DNA of 42,335 nt from an uncultured Eudoraea sp. Its GTDB lineage: Bacteria > Bacteroidota > Bacteroidia > Flavobacteriales > Flavobacteriaceae. The position numbers and the translations under genes were made by a program. Under the pieces are notes generated by a model. That model was not told the DNA's origin, did no database searches, and was given only the letters and a program-made list of their open reading frames with translations. The DNA lies in NCBI GenBank assembly GCA_947258405.1, contig CAMYIE010000020.1, positions 1-42,335 on the forward strand. The letters are read 5' to 3'. Below, piece after piece: positions 9,050 to 17,008 of this stretch (within the stretch, counting starts at the first letter, position 1; the number at the start of each line of letters is the position of its first letter).

Positions 9050-10525
9050 ATGGGAAAAAAATTAACCAAGCGCGAAGAGGATTATTCCAAGTGGTATAAC
9101 GAGCTGGTCATTAAGGCCGATTTAGCCGAAAACTCCGGTGTCAGGGGCTGTATGGTGATCAAGCCTTATGGATTTGCCATCTGGGAAAAAATGCAAGCTG
9201 GCCTGGATAATATGTTCAAGGAGACCGGCCATCAGAATGCTTATTTCCCGCTTTTTATTCCAAAATCGTACCTCAGTAAAGAAGCCAGCCATGTGGAAGG
9301 ATTTGCCAAGGAATGTGCAGTGGTCACCCATTATCGATTAAAGAATGCTGATGATGGTAGCGGTATTGTCGTAGATGAAGACGCCAAGCTGGAGGAGGAA
9401 CTCATCGTAAGGCCTACCTCGGAGACCATAATCTGGGATACCTACAGGAGGTGGATACAGTCGTATCGCGATTTGCCACTCCTTATCAATCAATGGGCAA
9501 ATGTGGTGCGCTGGGAGATGCGGACCAGGCTGTTTTTAAGAACCACAGAATTCTTATGGCAGGAAGGCCATACTGCTCATGCTACCCGACAGGAAGCGAT
9601 CGATGAGGCGGAACTGATCCTTAATATTTATGCAGAATTTGCAGAGGAATTTATGGCTGCACCTGTGGTAAAGGGTACTAAATCGGAAAGCGAGCGTTTT
9701 GCGGGGGCGATTGAAACATATTGTATCGAGGCATTGATGCAGGACGGGAAGGCACTACAGGCTGGTACCTCTCATTTTCTGGGTCAGAATTTTGCAAAGG
9801 CCTTTGATGTTAAATTCGCGACTAAAGAAGGCGATCAGGAATTTGTTTGGGCCACATCTTGGGGAGTATCAACCCGTTTAATGGGGGCGCTGATCATGAT
9901 CCATAGCGATGATAATGGTCTGGTTTTACCACCAAAACTGGCTCCTATTCAGGTGGTTATCATCCCCATTTATAAAGGCTTAGACCAACTGGAAGTCATT
10001 TCAGAACGGGTGACTCCTTTGATCAAATCCCTTAAGGAAAAAGGGGTAACCGTTAAGTATGACGACCGGGATACTTATAAGCCTGGGTTTAAATTCAATG
10101 AGTACGAATTAAAAGGAGTTCCCATCCGTATCGCGATCGGTCAGCGGGATCTGGAGAACGGCACTATTGAACTTGCCCGGCGCGATACCCTGGAAAAGCG
10201 AACGATTCCGGCGGATAGTGCTGAGAGTGAGGTAATTCATTTACTGGGGGAAATTCAGAAAAGACTCTATCAAAAGGCGGATAACTACCGAACTGCACAC
10301 ACGACCGAAGTGGATACCTACGAAGAATTTAAGAAGGTGCTGGAAGATAAAGGAGGTTTTATATCTGCCCATTGGGACGGAACTTCAGCTACCGAGGAAA
10401 AGATCAAAGACGAGACCAAGGCCACAATTCGCTGCATTCCTATTGAAATTAAAAAGACCGAAGGCAAATGTATGGTTACAGGCCAACCTTCATTACAAAG
10501 AGTTCTGTTCGCCAAGGCGTATTAG
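9050..10525 (+). CDS. proS: Prolyl-tRNA synthetase, archaeal/eukaryotic type
   Basis: This 491-residue class II synthetase charges tRNA-Pro. It is the short type without the INS editing domain and with a C-terminal extension, which is the form found in Bacteroidota. Motif 2 region features include the RPTSETIIW stretch, [26 protein letters not shown], and the later [21 protein letters not shown]. An anticodon-binding domain starts near [11 protein letters not shown]. An alternative TTG lies one codon upstream; the ATG at 9050 ([15 protein letters not shown]) is the natural start. It is divergent from the low-complexity lipoprotein. Confidence 0.97.
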   Translation: MGKKLTKREEDYSKWYNELVIKADLAENSGVRGCMVIKPYGFAIWEKMQAGLDNMFKETGHQNAYFPLFIPKSYLSKEASHVEGFAKECAVVTHYRLKNADDGSGIVVDEDAKLEEELIVRPTSETIIWDTYRRWIQSYRDLPLLINQWANVVRWEMRTRLFLRTTEFLWQEGHTAHATRQEAIDEAELILNIYAEFAEEFMAAPVVKGTKSESERFAGAIETYCIEALMQDGKALQAGTSHFLGQNFAKAFDVKFATKEGDQEFVWATSWGVSTRLMGALIMIHSDDNGLVLPPKLAPIQVVIIPIYKGLDQLEVISERVTPLIKSLKEKGVTVKYDDRDTYKPGFKFNEYELKGVPIRIAIGQRDLENGTIELARRDTLEKRTIPADSAESEVIHLLGEIQKRLYQKADNYRTAHTTEVDTYEEFKKVLEDKGGFISAHWDGTSATEEKIKDETKATIRCIPIEIKKTEGKCMVTGQPSLQRVLFAKAY

Positions 10526-10552
10526 TAGCGCTCAAAAAAAGGAATAGGGTAG

Positions 10553-10582
10553 TTGCCATAGTAAAAAATAATTGTATTTTTG
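10553..10582 (+). promoter_or_regulatory. Promoter of the tRNA-Glu pair
   Basis: TTG (10553-10555) and TATTTTTG (10575-10582) are separated by 19 bases, an exact match to the Bacteroidota -33/-7 pattern. It lies before the tandem tRNA-Glu genes and may also drive rpsT, since no terminator is seen between tRNA 2 and rpsT. Confidence 0.75.
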
Positions 10583-10630
10583 CACCTGCCTTTGGGGCAC
10601 CTACGTTCAATTGATAATGGAAAAACAGAT

Positions 10631-10677
10631 AATGGACAATTTAAAGTTGAGCAACTTCAGCTGGATCATTGTCCATT
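10631..10677 (+). other. Stem-loop leader before the first tRNA-Glu
   Basis: An outer perfect 10-bp inverted repeat (aatggacaat 10631-10640, attgtccatt 10668-10677) encloses an inner 6-bp hairpin (aagttg 10644-10649, caactt 10652-10657). A diverged version of the leader precedes the second tRNA (about 10797-10840). It may act in precursor processing; this is inference. Confidence 0.5.
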
Positions 10678-10703
10678 CTAAATATTACATTATAAATTAA
10701 AAT

Positions 10704-10775
10704 GGCCCGTTCGTCTAGGGGTTAGGACGCCAGGTTTTCATCCTGGTAACAGGGGTTCGATTCCCCTACGGGCTA
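10704..10775 (+). tRNA. tRNA-Glu (anticodon UUC), copy 1
   Basis: This is a 72-base cloverleaf. The acceptor stem GGCCCGT pairs with ACGGGCT (one G-U pair) and the discriminator is A. The anticodon stem CCAGG/CCTGG frames loop TTTTCAT with anticodon TTC, reading GAA/GAG. The T stem is AGGGG/CCCCT with loop TTCGATT. The CCA end is not encoded. It is identical to the second copy 166 bases downstream. Confidence 0.97.
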
Positions 10776-10869
10776 CATGATTAATGGATAATGGATAATG
10801 GATAATTTATGGTTGACTTTGATCGGTCGCATCATTTTCCATTCTCAATTCTCCACTGTAAATTAGAAC

Positions 10870-10941
10870 GGCCCGTTCGTCTAGGGGTTAGGACGCCAGG
10901 TTTTCATCCTGGTAACAGGGGTTCGATTCCCCTACGGGCTA
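10870..10941 (+). tRNA. tRNA-Glu (anticodon UUC), copy 2
   Basis: Its 72 bases are identical to copy 1, with acceptor GGCCCGT/ACGGGCT and anticodon TTC. The spacer before it resembles the leader of copy 1 but has diverged, which points to an old tandem duplication with the tRNA body held constant. rpsT begins 48 bases downstream. Confidence 0.97.
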
Positions 10942-10989
10942 CAAAAAGTTTAAGGCGGCAAGAAACCGCGAAAATATTAATAGAAAATT

Positions 10990-11241
10990 ATGGCAAATCA
11001 TAAGTCGGCTTTAAAAAGAATCAGAAGAAATGATGTGGTACGGATACGTAACAGGTACCAACATAAGACAACCCGAAATGCGATCAAGAAATTGCGTGGC
11101 GAAACAGATAAAAAGAAGGCGCAAGCTCTTTTACCCGATGTGGTCAGTATGATCGACAAGCTGGCAAAACGCAATATTATTCATGCGAATAAAGCGGCCA
11201 ATCTTAAGAGTAAACTCATGAAGCAGGTGGCTGCTTTATAG
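10990..11241 (+). CDS. rpsT: 30S ribosomal protein S20
   Basis: This 83-residue basic protein binds 16S rRNA in the small subunit. It starts with the family signature [14 protein letters not shown], is rich in Lys and Arg, and is mostly helical by composition. It ends with the conserved Ala-rich [19 protein letters not shown]. Length is normal. It follows the tRNA-Glu pair with no terminator between, so it may be read from the tRNA promoter. A strong terminator follows. Confidence 0.98.
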   Translation: MANHKSALKRIRRNDVVRIRNRYQHKTTRNAIKKLRGETDKKKAQALLPDVVSMIDKLAKRNIIHANKAANLKSKLMKQVAAL

Positions 11242-11263
11242 TAGCATTTGTGAAAGAAATAGC

Positions 11264-11293
11264 AACCCTGACCGCAATGTCAGGGTTTTTTAT
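11264..11293 (+). terminator. rpsT intrinsic terminator
   Basis: The stem aaccctga / tcagggtt has a short loop (ccgcaatg region) and is followed by a run of T. It overlaps the stop region of the convergent SDR gene (ends 11290). Confidence 0.88.
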
Positions 11294-11892
11294 TGATAGA
11301 TCCTGATAATCTCCCCGGTACCCCTGCCTTCAACACTTCTTATATATCCTCTTAGCATTTTGTCCATAGGAATTGGGTGATGTCCAGGAAAATAATCCAG
11401 ATATTTCTCTATTGCATCTTCCACCAGGCCGCAAGCCACAACATTTATCCTTAAATCCTGATTTAGATCGAGTACCACTGCTTTTACAAAACTGTGCAGA
11501 GCCCCATTGACCATTGCAGCGCTGGTGGTCATGGCTACCGGATCCTCGGCCAGAATTCCGGAGGTCAGTGTAATAGAGCCTCCCGCTGTGATATATTTCT
11601 TAGCCAGGCGGACTAGGTTAACCTGCCCCATTAGTTTGCTCCGAAGGCCAATGTAGTAGTCATCCTCCGTTAAATCGTCGAAGTTGGCCCATTTCGCTTC
11701 TCCGGCAGCACAGATGATAGCATCTAGCTTACCAGTCTTTTCCAAAAGCGATTCAATACTCGCACTTTGGGCGATATCGACCGTCAAATTGGCGTTGCTC
11801 CGTCCTGCTACCAAAACCTCATTGGCCTTTCTGAAATACTCGGTTAGTCTTTTACCAATAGTTCCGCCACCCCCGATGATCAGTATTCTCAT
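11290..11892 (-). CDS. Atypical short-chain dehydrogenase/reductase (SDR)
   Basis: This 200-residue Rossmann-fold protein has the dinucleotide-binding motif GGGGTIGKR (residues 8-16) and an NAAG-like segment reading CAAGEAKW. The usual SDR Tyr-x-x-x-Lys pair is not evident: the region that should hold it reads TTSAAMVNGALHSF. This matches the Lin1944-like SDR group, described as lacking the canonical active site. The substrate is unknown, and it may bind NAD(P) without classical SDR catalysis. It follows a membrane protein by only 7 bases and is the last gene of a three-gene minus-strand run. Its 3' end abuts the rpsT terminator. Confidence 0.85.
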   Translation of the reverse strand: MRILIIGGGGTIGKRLTEYFRKANEVLVAGRSNANLTVDIAQSASIESLLEKTGKLDAIICAAGEAKWANFDDLTEDDYYIGLRSKLMGQVNLVRLAKKYITAGGSITLTSGILAEDPVAMTTSAAMVNGALHSFVKAVVLDLNQDLRINVVACGLVEDAIEKYLDYFPGHHPIPMDKMLRGYIRSVEGRGTGEIIRIYQ

Positions 11893-11899
11893 AGTATCC

Positions 11900-12589
11900 C
11901 TAATTAATGGATTTTCTACTTACCCTGATAAAGCCTACAATAAAACATCCATTCATAATCAGTATAAGCATTAAGTGTATTCTCCTGATAATCTGGTAGT
12001 CTTCTCCCGACACGATATTAAAATGTCCAAGAACAATTATGGGGATGTAGCCTGCTAAAAATATCAGGATTCCAATGCTCAACCAGGAAAGCAGGTTCGT
12101 CTGGATAAACCAGCTGCCATTTTTCGATCTCAAATGCCTAAAATAGAGTACAATACAAATGATGAGCATAAAAGCTCCGGTAAAATAAGTAATCATCTGA
12201 AACCGAATTCGAAAATCTGAGGTAAATAAGTTGATTAGTGAGGCAATTATAACAACAATACCGGCTATCCGAATAAAATTACGAATGCTTTTACTGTTGA
12301 TACTTAACCAGTAAACATAGAGGAAATACAAGAAGAAAATGATGTCGTAAATATTATAGATCACCCAATTATTGTATTCAAGTACATCGCTTAGTACGAA
12401 ATCGTATTCTTCATTCCACTTTATAATATACCCAAGGAGCTCCGTAAGCAAGGTATACATCAGCAATATCGGGAAGTATTTTAAAATGCTTTCGAAATAC
12501 CGTGGGTATCGCCAAAGCGCCACTAAAAGTGTAATGGCATAGACCGGTAGAATGAATTGTTCTAATATGCTATCAATCAGCTCAACCAA
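11900..12589 (-). CDS. Multi-pass inner-membrane protein of unknown function
   Basis: This 229-residue hydrophobic protein has about six or seven predicted membrane segments: around residues 12-28, 36-55, 75-96, 104-123, 132-150, 165-188 and 203-222. It has no signal peptide and no motif I recognise. The C-terminus is short and basic (RVSRKSIN). It sits between an uncharacterised lipoprotein (15 bases upstream) and an atypical SDR (7 bases downstream), almost certainly in one transcript. I cannot name a family; the operon suggests a joint envelope role, which is inference only. Confidence 0.8.
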   Translation of the reverse strand: MVELIDSILEQFILPVYAITLLVALWRYPRYFESILKYFPILLMYTLLTELLGYIIKWNEEYDFVLSDVLEYNNWVIYNIYDIIFFLYFLYVYWLSINSKSIRNFIRIAGIVVIIASLINLFTSDFRIRFQMITYFTGAFMLIICIVLYFRHLRSKNGSWFIQTNLLSWLSIGILIFLAGYIPIIVLGHFNIVSGEDYQIIRRIHLMLILIMNGCFIVGFIRVSRKSIN

Positions 12590-12604
12590 AACTAATATAT
12601 TATT

Positions 12605-13297
12605 CTATTGATAAGGGGGTGGAGCAGCATGACCGTGATTTAGCACCAGGCTGCCGTTGGAATAGCTGGCAGATGCAGGTGCAACGGTGTTAACACCTAT
12701 GAATCCTGCATAGGCCCTGGTATTATTTCCAACCCGAATGCCAACACCATCGGGTCCGAACAACTCCATTTGACCATTGAGTAATACAGCTCTTTTTTCA
12801 CTTCCCTCGCCACTATCTTCGGTATAAAACCCATATTCTTCTCCCTTATCATTTAGGGTAGGTTGGATGAAAAACGAATTCTGACGTGGATGTAACACTT
12901 CAGATCCGTCGGGGAAAGTGCCTTTTTTGGGATAGTTTGAATAGTAAAACCTTAATGTTGAGATCTCCACCCCAGCTTTTGCAGCTTCCTGTTCTATGTA
13001 TTCGAGATATTGCTTGATAGTTTTATAATCATAATATGTATATCTGGCGACATCAAATTTACTGGTATCTCTTTGGCTAATATTAACCGAATCTTCATAT
13101 TTCTGAATCAGCGGGACACGTCGATCGGTATAATTCTTAAACATCGTTTGGGCTTCTTCTAAACTGATGATCTGCTCGGGTGGATCTACCTCCGCCATTT
13201 GAGAATTCTTTACCTCTGCACTTCGCTCACCACAAGATATAAATGTCAGAGAGGCGGTAAACAAAATTAAGGAGAGGACTTTCTTGAAATTTTTCAT
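12605..13297 (-). CDS. Uncharacterised lipoprotein
   Basis: This 230-residue predicted lipoprotein has signal peptide MKNFKKVLSLILFTASLTFISC, with Cys22 as the lipidation site. The mature part has a charged helical segment (residues 40-105) with SLEEAQTMFKNYTDRR and KTIKQYLEYIEQEA. A beta-rich region follows, and the tail is NHGHAAPPPYQ. No known domain was recognised. It is the first gene of the lipoprotein / membrane protein / SDR run. Upstream lie a degenerate -7 element (TACATTTA on the minus strand, 13359-13366) and an 18-bp palindrome that may be an operator. Confidence 0.8.
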   Translation of the reverse strand: MKNFKKVLSLILFTASLTFISCGERSAEVKNSQMAEVDPPEQIISLEEAQTMFKNYTDRRVPLIQKYEDSVNISQRDTSKFDVARYTYYDYKTIKQYLEYIEQEAAKAGVEISTLRFYYSNYPKKGTFPDGSEVLHPRQNSFFIQPTLNDKGEEYGFYTEDSGEGSEKRAVLLNGQMELFGPDGVGIRVGNNTRAYAGFIGVNTVAPASASYSNGSLVLNHGHAAPPPYQ

Positions 13298-13371
13298 GAG
13301 AAGTGATTTTTAGGTTAAATAATTACTTAGTGATTCGAGTGGGATAGATTTTCTCCTTTAAATGTAGTACA

Positions 13372-13389
13372 TATTCTAATATTAGAATA
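13372..13389. promoter_or_regulatory. 18-bp perfect palindrome, candidate operator
   Basis: The sequence tattctaat-attagaata is perfectly symmetric. It lies just upstream of a TACATTTA -7-like element on the minus strand, where the -10/-33 spacer of the lipoprotein promoter would be. That position would suit a dimeric repressor. No regulator gene is adjacent. Confidence 0.5.
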
Positions 13390-13411
13390 ATCCTCGTCCT
13401 ACAATGACTAC

Positions 13412-13447
13412 AAAAAAAGAATCCCGACATTTTTTAATGCCGGGATC
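13412..13447 (-). terminator. rho intrinsic terminator
   Basis: An 11-bp stem with one mismatch (atcccgacatt 13421-13431, aatgccgggat 13436-13446) has a T loop. Read on the minus strand it ends in a run of seven T. It lies about 30 bases after the rho stop. Confidence 0.85.
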
Positions 13448-13477
13448 ATACCTTATTCTGAATGAATTAAAGCCTTA

Positions 13478-15088
13478 TTACTGGTTCATCGTCATCAGGA
13501 ACTCTTCGTTGTTCTTCGTCTGTTTGATCCGTTGTTCCATAAACTCCATAGCTTCAACCGGATTCATATCTGCGAGGTATTTCCTCATGATCCACAATCG
13601 CTGCACGGTATTTTCGTCGAGAAGCAGATCATCTCTACGGGTTGAAGAAGAGACCAGGTCGATTGCAGGGAAGATCCTTCGGTTACTGATCCTTCTATCG
13701 AGCTGTAATTCCATGTTACCGGTTCCTTTGAATTCTTCAAAAATTACCTCATCCATCTTCGAGCCGGTTTCTGTAAGTGCGGTTGCGATGATTGAGAGTG
13801 AACCACCATTTTCTATATTTCGCGCTGCACCGAAAAATCTTTTGGGTTTGTGGAGTGCATTGGCATCTACACCACCGCTGAGAACCTTACCTGAAGCGGG
13901 CTGAACTGTATTGTAGGCCCTCGCAAGTCGGGTGATCGAATCGAGTAGTATTACCACATCATGACCACACTCTACCAGCCTTTTCGCTTTTTCAAGGACG
14001 ATATTGGCCACCCGCACGTGTTCTGTTGCTTCTTTATCGAAAGTTGAGGCAACCACTTCGCCACTTACGTTGCGCTGCATATCGGTAACCTCCTCCGGCC
14101 GTTCATCGATCAACAAAATGATCTGATATACCTCGGGATGATTTGCTGCAATTGCATTGGCGATGTCTTTTAACAACATGGTTTTACCCGTCTTTGGCTG
14201 AGATACGATCATTCCCCTCTGGCCCTTGCCAAGTGGGGAAAAAAGATCGATAACCCTTGTGGATAGAGTACTCTGACGTTCTGCTATATTGAATTTTTCC
14301 TGTGGAAATAATGGCGTAAGATGCTCAAAGGCTACACGATCGCGTACCACCTGAGGATCCAGTCCATTGATCTTATTTACCTTAATAAGCGGAAAATATT
14401 TTTCGCCTTCTTTTGGTGGTCGAACATTTCCCAAAACGGTGTCACCGGTTTTAAGCCCGAAGAGCCTGATTTGCGACTGTGATACATAGATATCATCGGG
14501 TGAAGACAGATAGTTGTAATCCGATGAACGGAGAAAACCGTAACCATCCTGCATGATATCAAGAACTCCTTCGCTTTCAATAATACTGTCGAATTCGTAT
14601 TCCGGCTGTTTGTATTTGTTTTTTAAATCCCTGTCGAAATTACTCGACTTCTTTTCCTGGCCATTCTTGTGATGGGACTGTTTCTTCTGTTGTTGCCCCT
14701 TGTGCTGACCTGTAGACTTGTGATGGTCCTTTTTGTGATGAGGTTGGCGCCGCTGCGGCTTTTGACCTTCTTTTGAGGTCTCTTTGCTTTCAGCGGGAAT
14801 CTCTTTCCTTGGAGCCTCTTTATCTGGAGCCTCTTTCTTTGGAGCCTCTTCAGTGGCCACTTTAGCCACCGGCTCAGCTTTCTTAGCCCTGGGTGCTGGC
14901 TTATTTACCTTTTTTTCCAAGGCATTAACCGTCTCCCTAACAGAGTTAGGATTGCTGGCCTGGACATCCAGTATCTGATAAACCAGGTCTAGCTTTTTAA
15001 GGCTTTTATACTTGGGGACGTTTAAATCTTTAGCGATTTGTTGAAGCTCGGGAAGCTTCTTTGCTTTTAAATCTGAAATCTCAAACAT
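13478..15088 (-). CDS. rho: Transcription termination factor Rho, with disordered insertion
   Basis: This 536-residue hexameric RNA helicase ends transcription at unstructured C-rich RNA. The N-terminal Rho_N helices span residues 1-48. A hydrophilic insertion follows (about 50-165), first Ala/Pro/Glu/Lys-rich ([20 protein letters not shown]), then His/Lys/Gln-rich ([18 protein letters not shown]). The RNA-binding cold-shock fold is at about 173-245 ([14 protein letters not shown]). The ATPase P-loop SQPKTGKT is at 296-303, and Walker B with the Q/R loops lies near [17 protein letters not shown]. coli Rho has 419 residues; the excess is the insertion, typical of Bacteroidota, where such regions have been linked to phase separation. 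It is single-gene, with its own terminator. Confidence 0.97.
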   Translation of the reverse strand: MFEISDLKAKKLPELQQIAKDLNVPKYKSLKKLDLVYQILDVQASNPNSVRETVNALEKKVNKPAPRAKKAEPVAKVATEEAPKKEAPDKEAPRKEIPAESKETSKEGQKPQRRQPHHKKDHHKSTGQHKGQQQKKQSHHKNGQEKKSSNFDRDLKNKYKQPEYEFDSIIESEGVLDIMQDGYGFLRSSDYNYLSSPDDIYVSQSQIRLFGLKTGDTVLGNVRPPKEGEKYFPLIKVNKINGLDPQVVRDRVAFEHLTPLFPQEKFNIAERQSTLSTRVIDLFSPLGKGQRGMIVSQPKTGKTMLLKDIANAIAANHPEVYQIILLIDERPEEVTDMQRNVSGEVVASTFDKEATEHVRVANIVLEKAKRLVECGHDVVILLDSITRLARAYNTVQPASGKVLSGGVDANALHKPKRFFGAARNIENGGSLSIIATALTETGSKMDEVIFEEFKGTGNMELQLDRRISNRRIFPAIDLVSSSTRRDDLLLDENTVQRLWIMRKYLADMNPVEAMEFMEQRIKQTKNNEEFLMTMNQ

Positions 15089-15418
15089 TGAGTATGTAAT
15101 ATATTATACTATATAAATCTAGAAAAATGAAGTGTCTTGTTATCTGGGTATTACGTGGGAAAGATTTCCCAATCGGTAAGTGGTATAACTAATAACGCAG
15201 CAATATTACAAATTATTTTCAACATAATGTCTTAAAGCATTAATATTTTGATATATAGAACTGAATATCAATAAATTTCGAAGTAAATATCCCCAATTGC
15301 TTCTGATAGCGCAAATTGGCAAGTATGACGGGCAACTGATAATGGTTATCTTTTTTTATTTATTCCTCAGAAAATCCTAAAAAGACCTGTATTTTTGCAC
15401 TTCCAATTATAAGTGAAT
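15089..15418. other. Intergenic region between rho and the DUF4293 gene
   Basis: This 330-base AT-rich divergent spacer holds the rho leader and promoter on one side. On the other it holds a -7 element for the plus-strand gene (TATTTTTG, 15390-15397). I see no open frame of useful length, no RNA gene and no strong hairpin. Confidence 0.6.
15390..15397 (+). promoter_or_regulatory. -7 element of the DUF4293 gene promoter
   Basis: TATTTTTG matches TAnnTTTG exactly, 21 bases before the ATG at 15419. It has the same sequence and following bases (GCAC) as the tRNA promoter. The -33 TTG is not clear. Confidence 0.5.
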
Positions 15419-15829
15419 ATGATTCAGAGAATTCAGACATTGTATCTGTTGCTCGTAGTAATTCTCAATGCAATTCTGGTGCATTGGGCCGGGCTATGGC
15501 CTGATATTTTAGGTGAAACAGTATTCCTTGAAGGAAAGTTTTGGGTGGCTATTTCATTTTATAGCATAGCAGCCCTTGCACTTATCAGCATATTGCTCTT
15601 TAAAAAAAGGCAAAATCAATTTGTGATAAACAGACTGAATATAATATTGAATCTTTTTTTACTAGGATTTTTCGTTTACCGATCCCTAAACCTATCCGGA
15701 GAGATGGAAGTCTCGGAGAAGGGTATTGGGATGTTGATTCCTGTTTTTTCTATCGTTTTACTGGTCTTGGCCAACAAGGCCATCAAAAAGGATGAGGATC
15801 TTGTAAAATCTGTGGATCGTTTACGTTAG
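15419..15829 (+). CDS. DUF4293 family membrane protein
   Basis: This 136-residue protein has four predicted membrane segments, around residues 5-23, 37-58, 73-90 and 104-122. The N-terminus MIQRIQTLYLLLV is the usual opening of the Bacteroidota DUF4293 family. A GTG two codons upstream is possible, but the ATG at 15419 fits the family start and the position of the -7 element. The tail is charged (KAIKKDEDLVKSVDRLR). Function unknown. In this phylum the family commonly sits next to rho, as here. A terminator follows. Confidence 0.85.
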   Translation: MIQRIQTLYLLLVVILNAILVHWAGLWPDILGETVFLEGKFWVAISFYSIAALALISILLFKKRQNQFVINRLNIILNLFLLGFFVYRSLNLSGEMEVSEKGIGMLIPVFSIVLLVLANKAIKKDEDLVKSVDRLR

Positions 15830-15856
15830 ACCTGATATCTTAGTAGTATTAGTGCG

Positions 15857-15893
15857 AAAACCCTGATAATTCTTATTGTCAGGGTTTTTTTTT
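15857..15893 (+). terminator. Intrinsic terminator after the DUF4293 gene
   Basis: The stem aaaaccctgataa / ttgtcagggtttt has a short loop and a run of nine T. It lies 27 bases past the stop. Confidence 0.9.
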
Positions 15894-15925
15894 GACGCTT
15901 TCAACCAACTCCTTAAAAACAGGCG

Positions 15926-16357
15926 TCATACCGAATGATAAAATTTTGAAGGACTAGCCAAGAGGGTAGTCAATTCAACAATGTGCCCATCCGGGTCATG
16001 TGTATATATAGAATGAAAATAGTGGTGGTCCTGAAATTCATATGAAATTCCCAGGGAATTATAATGTTCCCTGGCCTTATTAAAATCCTCATTGCTCAAC
16101 CGGAAGGCAAAATGATCGAGTTTAACATGCCTGGAATTCCTGTCAGGCGTAGTTGTATTCGGATCTGCTGGGAACAGGGCAATACCGGTTGTGCCGGCAA
16201 GCAGGAATACCGGGATTGCACCCCACTCTTCCAACTGGTAATAGGTAAGCCCCAGAACAGACTCATACCATTGTCTGGAACGTTCCATGTCGGTCACTCG
16301 GACAGCAACATGATCGAGACATTCAATATTGAAAGCATGTGGGTTGTTAGATTCCAT
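15926..16357 (-). CDS. VOC superfamily (glyoxalase-like) protein
   Basis: This 143-residue protein of the vicinal oxygen chelate fold carries two beta-alpha-beta-beta-beta modules. The first begins CLDHVAVRVTDMERSRQWYESVLGL, here noted as CLDHVAVRVTDMERSRQW with a following YE. The second begins KLDHFAFRLSNEDF and ends HDPDGHIVEL, which supplies a metal-ligand Glu. His in LDHVAV, His in LDHFAF and the final Glu fit a metal site. The substrate is unknown; glyoxalase, dioxygenase and fosfomycin-resistance types share this fold. It is preceded on the same strand by a phosphoesterase gene 43 bases away. Cytoplasmic by lack of a signal. Confidence 0.85.
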   Translation of the reverse strand: MESNNPHAFNIECLDHVAVRVTDMERSRQWYESVLGLTYYQLEEWGAIPVFLLAGTTGIALFPADPNTTTPDRNSRHVKLDHFAFRLSNEDFNKAREHYNSLGISYEFQDHHYFHSIYTHDPDGHIVELTTLLASPSKFYHSV

Positions 16358-16400
16358 GATAAGGTTTTTTGGATGTATTTATTGCAATTACTAAAAGATC

Positions 16401-16895
16401 CTATCGTTTTCCCAGTTCAATGACCTCAAGCATTTTTATTTCCTTACCGTCGATAATAAACCGCAGCATAGTTCGTATCCGGTGAAAGCCATATTTCCCG
16501 CAAGCGCCCGGATTCATATGAAGTAATCCCAGGCTTTTATCATTCATCACCTTGAGAATATGGGAATGTCCGGAAATAAACAATTTAGGTGGAGACCGCT
16601 TAATCTCCTCTTTTACTGCAGGACTGTACCTGCCGGGATAGCCTCCGATATGAGTGATCCATACGTCTACTCCTTCGCACTTAAAACGTTGGTGCAGTGG
16701 GAATTCCTGCTGTACAGTATGATTGTCAATATTTCCGAAGACAGCTCTTAAGGTGCTCTTCTCTGCAAGGGCATCGGTTACCGACAGATTCCCGATATCA
16801 CCGGCGTGCCAAACTTCATCTGCCTGACCGGCATATTTCAGAATCTTCTCATCTAAATGACCGTGTGTATCTGAAAGGAGCAAAATTTTCTTCAT
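16401..16895 (-). CDS. YfcE/MJ0936-type metallophosphoesterase
   Basis: This 164-residue calcineurin-like phosphoesterase has all core metal motifs: SDTHGH (residues 8-13), HAGDIG (about 30-35), GNIDNH (about 54-59), a His in ITHIGG, and GHSH (about 109-112). It is a small cytoplasmic family that hydrolyses phosphodiesters or phosphomonoesters in vitro; the natural substrate is not known. The start is the ATG at 16895. It is divergent from truA and lies upstream of the VOC gene on the same strand. Confidence 0.92.
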   Translation of the reverse strand: MKKILLLSDTHGHLDEKILKYAGQADEVWHAGDIGNLSVTDALAEKSTLRAVFGNIDNHTVQQEFPLHQRFKCEGVDVWITHIGGYPGRYSPAVKEEIKRSPPKLFISGHSHILKVMNDKSLGLLHMNPGACGKYGFHRIRTMLRFIIDGKEIKMLEVIELGKR

Positions 16896-16977
16896 CCTGT
16901 TGGTCGCAAGGTGGAATTTAATTCACCGTATGAAAAACGGTCCAAATTCAGCTGATCGATAAGATCAAAGATTCAGG

Positions 16978-16985
16978 TATATTTG
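16978..16985 (+). promoter_or_regulatory. -7 element for truA, helps decide the start
   Basis: TATATTTG matches TAnnTTTG. Transcription would begin near 16990, which places the upstream TTG at 16988 at or before the first transcribed base and favours the TTG at 17009 as the truA start. Confidence 0.45.
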
Positions 16986-17008
16986 TTTTGACAAATGTAG
17001 AGAATAGA

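Noticed and set aside
10809-11003. 64-codon frame across the second tRNA-Glu
   Set aside because: It translates the tRNA itself (LGVRTPGFHPGNRGSIPLR is a typical false tRNA reading) and overlaps the rpsT start.
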